From Motiliproteus sp. SC1-56 (GTDB lineage Bacteria; Pseudomonadota; Gammaproteobacteria; Pseudomonadales; Balneatricaceae), in the NCBI RefSeq assembly GCF_017309075.1, contig NZ_JAEMGS010000015.1, forward strand, positions 22,806 through 86,805: a DNA stretch of 64,000 nucleotides, in the 5' to 3' direction. Position numbers and translations under genes: made by a program. This document shows positions 27,140 to 35,700 of this stretch, one piece after another (the first letter of the stretch is position 1; every line of letters starts with the position of its first letter). The notes beneath the pieces are model-generated. The model was not told where the DNA came from. It ran no database searches and saw only the letters and a list, made by a program, of their open reading frames with translations.

Positions 27140-28141
27140 ATGACAGACTGGGACACATGGATTCTGGATTCCGATACTCCCGACCTGCCGCTTCATAAAT
27201 GGCAACAGAGCCTAGATTTGGCCACCCGGCTGTTCAAAGCCCCGGTGGGTTATGTGATGCAATACACCTCCCGCGGCGGCCAGGTGGTAGCGGCCAGCGG
27301 TCGCGGCAGCCTCGCCTACCCCATCGGCTCCTATATTCCGGTGGATGCCCCCACCTTCAGCGCCGAAGTCGTGCGCCAGAAGCGGCAGCTCTATGTACCC
27401 GACGCCCAGGTCGATCACCGCTGGGAACTGAACCCGGAAGTCACCAGTGACGGCATCCGCTCTTTTTTCGGCCTGCCGCTGTTCTGGCCCGACGGCATGG
27501 CGTTCGGCACCCTGTGCGTCATGGACTCGGTGCCCACTGACTACCGCGAACCTTTCCTGGAGCTAATGAACACCTTCAGGGAGCTGCTCGAGTCAGACCT
27601 GCAGCTGCTGGTCAGCGACCGGGAGCTGGACGAACTGACCCTGACCGACGCCATGACCGGCATCTACAACCGCCGCGGCTTTGACACCCTGGCCGAACAC
27701 AAGCTAAGCGTGGCCAAGCGCTACGGTCACACCTTCGGACTGATGTATTTCGACCTCGACAACCTCTCCACCATCAACGAGCAACTGGGAGTCGAGACCG
27801 GAGACAAGGCGATCTGCGCCCTGGCCGAAGCCCTGGCTGGTGAGCTGCGCGACTCGGACGTCGCCGCCCGGATCGGCAGCGACGAATTCGCCGCTCTGGT
27901 GTTCGTTAAGAAAGAAGATGACCTGGGAAACCTGGCCATTCGCATTCAGCGGCGCCTCAACCTGCTCAAACGCCGCTGCGACAGCATGCCGCCCCTCACC
28001 ACCAGCGTCGGCGCCAAGTGCTACCAAGCCGACACCAGCCTGGACATCAAGGCCATGCTTAACGAGGTGGACCGGCTGATGTATAACATCAAGCAGCAAA
28101 AACGCCTTACCCGCGCCCCGGGCCATATTCCCCACCACTGA
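27140..28141 (+). CDS. GAF-GGDEF protein with GSDEF signature
   Basis: A 333-residue soluble protein: GAF domain (about 15-165, with SFFGLPLFWPDG and FGTLCVMDS blocks) followed by a GGDEF domain (about 170-330; DAMTGIYNRRGF, FDLDNLSTINEQLG). The signature reads RIGSDEF instead of RxGGDEF. An RxxD inhibitory-site sequence (RDSD) lies five residues upstream. GGDEF proteins make cyclic di-GMP; the Gly-to-Ser change may weaken or abolish this, leaving a sensor or receptor role. GGAG lies before the ATG at 27140. Confidence 0.88.
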   Translation: MTDWDTWILDSDTPDLPLHKWQQSLDLATRLFKAPVGYVMQYTSRGGQVVAASGRGSLAYPIGSYIPVDAPTFSAEVVRQKRQLYVPDAQVDHRWELNPEVTSDGIRSFFGLPLFWPDGMAFGTLCVMDSVPTDYREPFLELMNTFRELLESDLQLLVSDRELDELTLTDAMTGIYNRRGFDTLAEHKLSVAKRYGHTFGLMYFDLDNLSTINEQLGVETGDKAICALAEALAGELRDSDVAARIGSDEFAALVFVKKEDDLGNLAIRIQRRLNLLKRRCDSMPPLTTSVGAKCYQADTSLDIKAMLNEVDRLMYNIKQQKRLTRAPGHIPHH

Positions 28142-28144
28142 GCC

Positions 28145-29074
28145 TCAACCGCGACAGCCCGGCAACGCAGCGCGAGCGGACAGACCCAGCCAGCCCCGCC
28201 AGCGCGTCGGCGACACCATGGCCAGCAGGTTGCCGACTACCACCAGGGCGATACCCGCCAGACTGGCCGGACTCCAGAGGTACCCCTCGAACCAGACCGA
28301 GAGCTGCAGCGCCACGATAGGAAACAGCAGGCTGGCGTAGGCTGCCCGGTCGGCGCCGATCCGCCCCACCAGGGAGAGGTAGCAGCCGAAGGCGATTACC
28401 GAGCCGAACAGGGCCAGGTAGAACAGCGATCCCAGGTATGCAGGGCCCAGGTCAATCGCCAGCGGCGCCCCGCTCAGCCAGGCCAGTCCCGCCATCAGCA
28501 CCGCCCCGTAGGCCATCCCCAGCGCATTACACTGCAAGACCGGCACGCCGGCCGCCTGGTTGCGCGCCGAGAGAATATTGCCCAGGGAGGCGAAATAGGC
28601 CCCCAGCAACCCGGTGCCTAGCGCTGCAAGGGCGCCGGAGCCAGCCTGGACCGACGCCAGTTCCGGCCAGAACACGAGCCCCATACCCACCACGCCCACC
28701 GCGGCGCCGGCCAGCACCGACGCGCGCACCGGTCGTCCCAGAAACAGCCGCCCGTTGAGCACGTTCATAAAGACCACGCTGCTGAAACAGATGGCCACAA
28801 GCCCGGAGGTGAGCGACTGGGTAGCGAGGTAGAAGAGCCAGTAGGCCACCCCGAACAGGCTGGCGCCCTGGGCCAGGATAAACAGGTGATCGCGGCGGCT
28901 GAAGCGCAACGGGCGCCGACGCAGCCCGCAGTAGAGCAGCAGCATCAGGGCCGCCAGGGCGAAACGGTAAGCCACCGAGAGCACCGGCTCCACCACCCCC
29001 AGCTGAAAGGTTATGGCCATCCAGGTGGATCCCCAGATCAGCACGGTCACGAGGTAGAGCAGAGTGTTATGCAT
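28145..29074 (-). CDS. EamA/DMT superfamily transporter
   Basis: A 309-residue inner-membrane protein with ten hydrophobic helices in two EamA halves. The start MHNTLLYLVTVLIWGSTWMAI carries the family's WGSTW motif in helix 1. DMT exporters move amino acids or metabolites out of the cell; the substrate is not indicated. It is divergently transcribed from a MocR-type regulator, which often controls such a neighbour. Its stop lies three bases from the GGDEF gene stop. Confidence 0.9.
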   Translation of the reverse strand: MHNTLLYLVTVLIWGSTWMAITFQLGVVEPVLSVAYRFALAALMLLLYCGLRRRPLRFSRRDHLFILAQGASLFGVAYWLFYLATQSLTSGLVAICFSSVVFMNVLNGRLFLGRPVRASVLAGAAVGVVGMGLVFWPELASVQAGSGALAALGTGLLGAYFASLGNILSARNQAAGVPVLQCNALGMAYGAVLMAGLAWLSGAPLAIDLGPAYLGSLFYLALFGSVIAFGCYLSLVGRIGADRAAYASLLFPIVALQLSVWFEGYLWSPASLAGIALVVVGNLLAMVSPTRWRGWLGLSARAALPGCRG

Positions 29075-29135
29075 GGCGCCTCTTCCTGTCAGGGCGATCG
29101 AAACAAGTTGACAGACTAGGGGGCAAGACCATGAC

Positions 29136-29192
29136 AATACAGATACACTTTTCAAGATCATTTAAATACTGTACTGGTCAAAATACCGGTAC
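29136..29192. promoter_or_regulatory. Three related 10-11 bp repeats, candidate MocR operator
   Basis: AATACAGATAC (29136-29146), AATACTGTAC (29165-29174) and AATACCGGTAC (29182-29192) lie in the divergent promoter region between the transporter and regulator genes. MocR proteins commonly bind direct repeats there. The third copy ends 13 bases before the regulator ATG at 29206. Assignment as operator is an inference. Confidence 0.5.
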
Positions 29193-29205
29193 GGAGACGA
29201 AACGA

Positions 29206-30615
29206 ATGCTCAGCATCGACATCCACCGCGATAACGACCAGCCTTTGGTAGAGCAGATCGTCCAGGCCGTCATGAACCGGGTCGACAGCCACGGTCTGCG
29301 CCCGGGAAGCCGGGTCCCCTCGATTCGCCGTTTCGCCGAATCCCACGGGGTCAGCCGCTTCACCGTGGTCCAGGCTTACGATCGCCTGGTGGCCGCCGGT
29401 TATCTCAACTCCCGCCAGGGGTCCGGCTTTTACGTCAGCCAGCCCCCCCTGCCCCTGGGGCAGGAAGCGCAGAGCGCCTGCGACCTGGACCAGGCGGTGG
29501 ACGTCCTCTGGCTGCTGCGACGGGCCATGGAAGACCAGCAGCACCGTTTTCAGCCGGGCTGCGGCTGGCTGCCCGCGAGCTGGCTGGACGGGCCGGGCAT
29601 TCAACGCAGCCTGCGCCAGCTGGCCCGCGGCGGCGAGCAGGAGCTGGTAAGCTACGGTCGTGCAGCCGGCTACCGGCCTCTGCGCCAGCTGCTGCAGCAG
29701 CGCTTGGGCGAGGCCGGCATCCGCACCGATCTCAACCAGATCCTCCTCACCCACGGAGCCTCCCACGGGCTCGACCTGGTGGGGCGCTACCTGGTCCGGC
29801 CCGGGGACACGGTACTCGTCGACGACCCGGCCTATTTCAACCTCTTCGGCTACCTGAAATCCCTGGGGGCGCGGGTGGTGGGAGTGCCCCGGGGCGAGGA
29901 CGGGCCCGACGTCGATGCCATGGCCCGCCTGCTCGAACTCCACAGCACCCGGCTGTTCATTACCAGCAGCCTGCTGCACAACCCCACCGGCAGCAGCATT
30001 ACCCCGGCCGTGGCCTTCCAGCTGCTGCGCCTAGCCGAGCAGCACGACTTCATGATCGTCGATGACGATATCTACGGTGACCTGCACCCCGGCGCCGAGG
30101 TCCGGCTCGGTGCCCTCGACCAGCTCAACCGGGTGATTCACGTCAGCAGCTTCTCCAAGACCATCTCCGCCAACCTGCGGGTGGGTTATCTGGCCTGTCA
30201 CCCGGCCCTGGCCCGGGAGCTGCTGGACCTGAAGCTGCTCACCCATATCGCCACCAACGCCCTGAGCGAGCGGGTGATCTACGAAATTCTCAACGAGGGC
30301 CACTACCGCAAGCACCTGCAACGCCTGCGCAGCCGCCTGGACCGGGCCCGCGACACCACCCTGGCGCGCATGGCGCGGCTGGGCCTGACGCCTTTCATCG
30401 AGCCCCGTCACGGCATGTTCATCTGGGCCCGCCTGCCGGGCGAGGGGCGGGACGCGGCGGCCCTGGCCCACCGCGCCCTGCAGGACGACATGGTGCTGGC
30501 CCCGGGCAATACCTTCCGCCCGGATCTCGAGCGTTCGAGCTGGCTGCGCTTCAACGTCGCCTTCTGCGAAGAGCCAGCCGTGTTCGAATTGCTGGCCCGG
30601 CTGCTCGACGGCTGA
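29206..30615 (+). CDS. MocR-type regulator (GntR HTH + aminotransferase domain)
   Basis: A 469-residue protein. Residues 1-75 are a GntR winged helix (LVEQIVQAVMNRVDSHGLRPGSRVPSIRRFAE, then HGVSRFTVVQAYDRLVAAGYL). From about 110 it is a fold-type I aminotransferase domain with DDPAYFN, NPTGSS and the PLP-lysine block SSFSKTISANLRVGY (Lys about 318). MocR regulators sense PLP-linked amines or amino acids. Here the divergent EamA transporter is the probable target. I use the ATG at 29206; the longer open frame upstream would cross the repeat region. Confidence 0.92.
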   Translation: MLSIDIHRDNDQPLVEQIVQAVMNRVDSHGLRPGSRVPSIRRFAESHGVSRFTVVQAYDRLVAAGYLNSRQGSGFYVSQPPLPLGQEAQSACDLDQAVDVLWLLRRAMEDQQHRFQPGCGWLPASWLDGPGIQRSLRQLARGGEQELVSYGRAAGYRPLRQLLQQRLGEAGIRTDLNQILLTHGASHGLDLVGRYLVRPGDTVLVDDPAYFNLFGYLKSLGARVVGVPRGEDGPDVDAMARLLELHSTRLFITSSLLHNPTGSSITPAVAFQLLRLAEQHDFMIVDDDIYGDLHPGAEVRLGALDQLNRVIHVSSFSKTISANLRVGYLACHPALARELLDLKLLTHIATNALSERVIYEILNEGHYRKHLQRLRSRLDRARDTTLARMARLGLTPFIEPRHGMFIWARLPGEGRDAAALAHRALQDDMVLAPGNTFRPDLERSSWLRFNVAFCEEPAVFELLARLLDG

Positions 30616-30632
30616 ACGGGCAGGAGTGCCGG

Positions 30633-32054
30633 ATGCCCTCCCCGGCAAGCGAGGATATAATGGCGTCCATGTCAGATCGTAACCCGTTGCACCGGGCAAT
30701 GGAGTTGATGGGACGGGGCAAGACGGGCCCCGCCCGGGCCCTGTGCCGTAAAGTGCTCCACCGCCAGCCCGACCACTTCGATGCCCTTCACCTCTACGGC
30801 GTCCTCTGCCTGAAGGACGGCGAATTCAGCCGTGCCAGCGAGGCGCTGCGCCAGGCCCTGCAGAGCGGCGGCCCCGCGCCGCAACAGGCCCAGGTGAACA
30901 GCAACCTCTCGCTCTCGCTGCAGCAACAGGGGCAGTTGGCCGAAGCCCTGGATGCCGCCAACCAGGCGTTGCTGCTAGGGGGAGACCAGGTGCCCTTTCT
31001 GGGTAACCGGGCCAATATCCACGAGGTGATGGAGGACTGGCCGGCGATGGAAGCCGACCTGCGCCGCGCCCTGGCCCTGGACCCGGACAACCCCGAGTTT
31101 CTGGTGGGGCTGGCTGTCGCCTGCCGCCGCCAGGGACGCGCCGAAGAGGCACTGACCCTGCTGCAGCCGCTGATTCAGGCATCGCCGGCGGAATCCGCTG
31201 CGCGCTGGGAATTCCTGCTGGCCCTGAGCCTGCTGCAGGGCGGCGAAGCGGCGCTGCAGGCTGCCGCCGGGCTCCATGCCGGTCCCGGGATCTACGAGGA
31301 GGCGGGGGACTACTTCTGCGACAACGGCCACTATGACCAGGCCCTGCCCTTTTACCGCAAGGCCCTCTCTCTGCAGCCGAACGATGAAGCCCTCGAGCAC
31401 CGCCTCGCGGCGCTGGAGGGACGCCGCGTCGAGCAGGCCCCCTCCAGTTACATCACCCGCCTCTACGACAGCCACGCCGAAGCCTTTGAGCGTCGCCTGG
31501 TTGGCCGCCTGGGCTATCGCGCACCCTGGTTACTGCCCGAGCGCCTCGCCCACCTTGGACGCGCCCGGTTTGACCGGGTTCTCGACCTGGGGTGCGGCAC
31601 GGGGCTGGCGGGGGCCGAACTCCGCCGCAACCTGGACGTGGATTACCTGGAAGGGGTCGACCTCTCCTCCCGCATGCTCAAGCTGGCGGCGGCCAAAGGC
31701 TGTTATGACGCCCTCCATGGCGAGGGGCTGCTCGGCTTCATGGAGCACTGCACCAAACCCTACGACCTGGTCTGTGCGCTGGACGTATTAATCTACGTGG
31801 GATCGCTAGAGGCGGTTTTCACTGCGGTGGCGCACACCCTCAGTCGCGACGGTCTCTTTGCGTTTACCGTGGAGTCAACCACCCAGGAGGGCTTTGTGCT
31901 GCACCCCTCCGGCCGCTACCGACACAACCGGGACTACCTGCTGACGCTGGCCCGGGAGCGGGGACTTAGCCTCTGGGACGAGTGCAACATCCCCCTGCGC
32001 TTGGAACAGAGAAAGCCTGTGGAAGGGGCGCTGCTGATTTTTCGCCGGGGCTGA
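30633..32054 (+). CDS. TPR-repeat protein with C-terminal SAM methyltransferase domain
   Basis: A 473-residue protein. Several TPR units occupy about 15-270 (e.g. HFDALHLYGVLCLKDGEFSRA, YFCDNGHYDQALPFYRKALS), followed by a linker and a class I methyltransferase domain (about 275-470) with motif I LDLGCGTGLAG, acidic loop GVDLSSRML and post-I VCALDVLIYVGSL. Such TPR-methyltransferases are of unknown substrate. AGGAG eight bases before the ATG at 30633 supports this start; internal ATGs at 30660 and 30669 are alternatives. Confidence 0.85.
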   Translation: MPSPASEDIMASMSDRNPLHRAMELMGRGKTGPARALCRKVLHRQPDHFDALHLYGVLCLKDGEFSRASEALRQALQSGGPAPQQAQVNSNLSLSLQQQGQLAEALDAANQALLLGGDQVPFLGNRANIHEVMEDWPAMEADLRRALALDPDNPEFLVGLAVACRRQGRAEEALTLLQPLIQASPAESAARWEFLLALSLLQGGEAALQAAAGLHAGPGIYEEAGDYFCDNGHYDQALPFYRKALSLQPNDEALEHRLAALEGRRVEQAPSSYITRLYDSHAEAFERRLVGRLGYRAPWLLPERLAHLGRARFDRVLDLGCGTGLAGAELRRNLDVDYLEGVDLSSRMLKLAAAKGCYDALHGEGLLGFMEHCTKPYDLVCALDVLIYVGSLEAVFTAVAHTLSRDGLFAFTVESTTQEGFVLHPSGRYRHNRDYLLTLARERGLSLWDECNIPLRLEQRKPVEGALLIFRRG

Positions 32055-32082
32055 ACTTTTACCGAGGCTGAACTTTTACCGA
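32049..32082 (+). repeat. Exact 17-bp tandem duplication at a stop codon
   Basis: GGCTGAACTTTTACCGA occurs twice in a row (32049-32065 and 32066-32082). The first copy contains the TGA stop of the TPR-methyltransferase gene, so the duplication gives a second, unused stop region. Confidence 0.95.
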
Positions 32083-32105
32083 GGCAGAAATAGCACCGCC
32101 GCCGG

Positions 32106-32471
32106 TCAGGCGCCCTGCTTGAGCCGGCGCACCTGCTGGCGCAGTCCCTCGCCACGGTGCAGTTGCACCATCAGGGCCACCAGCAGGCCGAGCGCCAGCA
32201 TGGAGACCACGAACAGCAGCATCAATATTCGATTGAGCACGCTCAGCCAGTGCGCCTCGGCCTGCTGGTACTGGCTGCTGTAGGTGACCAGGATGGTCTT
32301 CAGGCTGTCGGTACTGTCCAGGTGCTCTACAATCTGGGCGATCTCACCGCTGCTCTTGCCCACCAGTTCCAGGGACCCCGACAGAATCAACGCCAACACC
32401 AGGCAGACGACGACAAACCCCATACCCGCGCCACACAGTATCGTTACCTTCTGGATTTTGCTGACCGCCAC
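32106..32471 (-). CDS. Two-helix membrane protein, unknown
   Basis: A 121-residue protein with two membrane helices (about 10-32 and 80-103) enclosing a 45-residue polar, probably periplasmic, helical region, and a basic C-terminus. The layout recalls the periplasmic sensor part of chemoreceptors (four-helix bundle subunits) without any signalling domain. The start is GTG at 32471 with AGGGA upstream. It is convergent with the TPR-methyltransferase gene and divergent from the giant gene that follows. Confidence 0.6.
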   Translation of the reverse strand: MAVSKIQKVTILCGAGMGFVVVCLVLALILSGSLELVGKSSGEIAQIVEHLDSTDSLKTILVTYSSQYQQAEAHWLSVLNRILMLLFVVSMLALGLLVALMVQLHRGEGLRQQVRRLKQGA

Positions 32472-32712
32472 GCTGTTTCCCTAATTTGTTTATTCACAGG
32501 AGCCTGCAACCGCCGGCCCCGCCTCTTCCTGTTATCGCCCGGGCAAGTAAAAGCTTTACCGACACTTACGTCCGGCCCCGGCGCCGGGGCCCACTGCAGG
32601 CCGCGGGCCTCTGCAGCATAGTAGAGACGGTCAAAGAACTGGACAGCCATAGAGGAACAGGTCAAGCGGTTTTATTTCTTATACTCCTTTCTGCAAACGC
32701 GAGGAGAAACTT
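32472..32712. other. Intergenic region before the giant gene
   Basis: About 240 bases with no supportable gene. The right end is AT-rich (TTTTATTTCTTATACTCCTTT, 32669-32690 area) and probably holds the promoter of the gene at 32713. The ribosome site GAGGAG lies about eight bases before its ATG. Confidence 0.5.
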
Positions 32713-35700
32713 ATGGAAAGCCAATTCACACGGTTAGCATCGCTGACATCCCTGGACAGGGGGCACGACCGGCTGCTGGCCGCGATGGGGATTCACACCC
32801 TGTCCGATCTGTTGTCATTCCGGCCTGCGGTGGACGCACAGTTGGTCACGGCGGCGGTAGACGGACTGGTGCCCGAAAAGGAAGCGATCCAGGTTCTGAA
32901 TGACGAGGCGCAGACCCGCCCCCTGCTAAAGGTGGTGGAAGGCAACGTCGATCTTTTAGCCTCAGTCGACGGTGGCACCGCCGAGGTGCTGGCGCAGCTG
33001 GGCGTGAAGACGATACGTGAACTGGCCGAGTGGGAGGCCTTTGCTGAGGCCGAGGAGCTTTTGGAACCCGCCAGGGAATCGACGTTAGTTGAAGATCCCT
33101 CGGCGCCCGATTGTGTGCTGCCTCGTTGCCGGAAATACACCCGAAACTCCAAGGGCTATACCAGTTTCATCCGCGCCCGCGACTTGGGCGACCTGCCCAT
33201 CACCAGCGCCAGCCTCGCCACTCCGATCCACCGAATGTTCCACCGTGCTGACATGGCTTGCGGTACGTTATACCTCGGTTACGCGGCGACCTACCGGCAA
33301 GACTGGATTTATTCGGGTATCCATTTGGGCGAACCCCTGGGCTCGGTGTCGTTGTTCATGGGACAGGACAGCCAGGTTTCGGTACTTGACTGGAAACGCA
33401 TCAACCGGGCGATCCGGAGCGAAGACAACCGGGTGTCGGAACGGCTCGTGAACCTGATGAGCCACCAGCGGGCAGTCGACGAGGTGGCACGTGCCACGGC
33501 CGAGGAGCATCAGCACGGTGCGACCTCGGCTTTTGGTGCAAATGCCGCGACATCGGGTAGTTTCGTCGCGGCTGGAGCGATTGTCGGTGGCGTAGGTGGC
33601 GGCGTCTCGGGCGCTCTTGCGGGGCTGGTTATCGGCAATGCGGCCAACGCGGCGGGCGGCGCGCCGACTCTGGCGGGTGCGGCAGTCGGCACCGCAGTCG
33701 GCGCGGCCGCGGGTGCGGCGGCCGGGGCGCTGGTCTATTCCGGCGCCACGACATTTGGCTTCGTCGAGACCGAAGCCGACGGCAACCGCTCAATCGCCGG
33801 AGATTCGGGCCAGCGTATTCATGAACGCTCGATGCAGAATGCCTCCTCGATCCGGTCGTTCTGGGCCAATATCGTCAGCCAGTCGGTCGAAGAGGAAAGT
33901 CAACGCCTGCGCACGGAGCGGGTGACGAATTACAATAAAATCCACGCCCTGAACGCGATGTACTTCGAGGTGCTGAACCGTTATCGCGTGAATCTCTGGC
34001 TGACGGCGGTCGACCCGCTTCTGTTCCTGCCCTTCCGTCCCTTCACCTTCAACGAAAGCCTGTTGCAGCAATATTGGTGGATCTTGAGGGAGTACATGAA
34101 AGATGCTGATCTGGTTGTGGCAATTGACACCTACTTTCTTACGCTTGCGCCGGTGGACAGCGCCCTGGAAGCGATCGAAGAGCTGCCGCTGGTCAGCGAG
34201 ATCCAGGCGACCCAGATTCGGGTCAAGCTAGATTTCGACGGCTCGGCGATTCAAGACCTGATCAACACGCAACTGATCACCCTGGTCGCGGGGGGATCTG
34301 CCGCGATAGCCGGGGCCGTGGGCTTAGTGGGGGGCACCATGGCAATGGCGGGCGCGATGATGAACCTGTTCTACAGCGGGATCAAACGCGAGTTCGTGCG
34401 TGCCGCACTGGTTACCGCGAATGGGGACGTTCCGCTGACCCGTCAGAACTCGGCCAACACCAATCCGGAGTATGTCGGCGATTACCGCACCAATCAGGAT
34501 GTGCGGATCGAGACGATCACTGGCATCCGTATCGACAATGACAATTCGGCCCTAGAATTAAACATACCCGGCACAAATGAAAGTTTCGACCTTTCCGCCG
34601 TCGCTTTCGAAAAGATCAATGTCGACCTGACATTGCGCGATCGTAGCCGGCTGATCGGCGCGGTGCCCACGCTGGGCGATGTTGAGGACGATCAGAACAT
34701 CGGAACACCTCCGATTCTGGTCGGCGGCAATGCCAGTGCCACAGTGAGTTGGAATATTGCCAACCGGCTGCGGACCGCCTATGCCGGGATCACCGAACAG
34801 CAGGCGGAGTTGGAAGACGCCGAAGAGACCCGCGAGACAACCCAGGCCCGAATCGCCAACCTTGTAGGTTTTCTCAATGCCAACAAGTTCGGCTTCACCC
34901 GCCTGATCCTGCAACAGATCGAGCGCGAGCAGCTGATCTGCGTGCTCGACCAGCTCAGCGTCGCGGGGGTGCCCCTGCGCGAAATAGCCGGCACCAACCC
35001 CGTGGGTTTCTCGGGCGGCCATGTGGTGCTGCCGTTGAGACGGGCGCCACAGCTAGTACCCGCCGCCGCCCCCGCCTTCACCGTCGACCTGACCAAGATC
35101 GTCTCGGCGCTGGAGCAGTTGGTGGAGGCCCTCGAAGACGGGGATATCGCCCTGTCCGGCGCGGAAACCGCCATCGACACGATGGGCGCGTTTGCCGAAG
35201 GGCTGAGCCTGCTGCCCTCGACGCAAGAGCCCGAGCGGTCGCTCAGGGAACGGCTGGTTTCGCTGCGCAGCTTCCTCGTCCTAATTCTGACCACGACGGA
35301 TCCGGCGGAGCGCACCGCGCTGATTGCCCAGACGCTGGATCATGTCCGCGCGATCCTCGCCTTCATCGAAGAGCCTGAGATCGATGCTGGTAGCGGCGGT
35401 GCGCTGAGTGGGCTTGATGCGATCCGGGTCTTTTATGATCGCATCATGGCGTTGACCAAGAGTCTGATGGAGCGACCGGTCGTCAGTTCCGAAACCAGCC
35501 TGCCCAGCCCGGCAGTCTTCATGGAGCCGGTTCTGAGCCAGGCCAAGGGCGCCGAGCTATATGACATCCGGCGCAATTCGCATTACGACATCCTGCCCTC
35601 GCCGGGGATCGGCACGGTCGACCCGAATGCCGATCGCTCCCAGCCGATGGAACTCAGCCCGACCGTACCGGGCGCCACCCTGCAGCAGGCCACACCGCCC

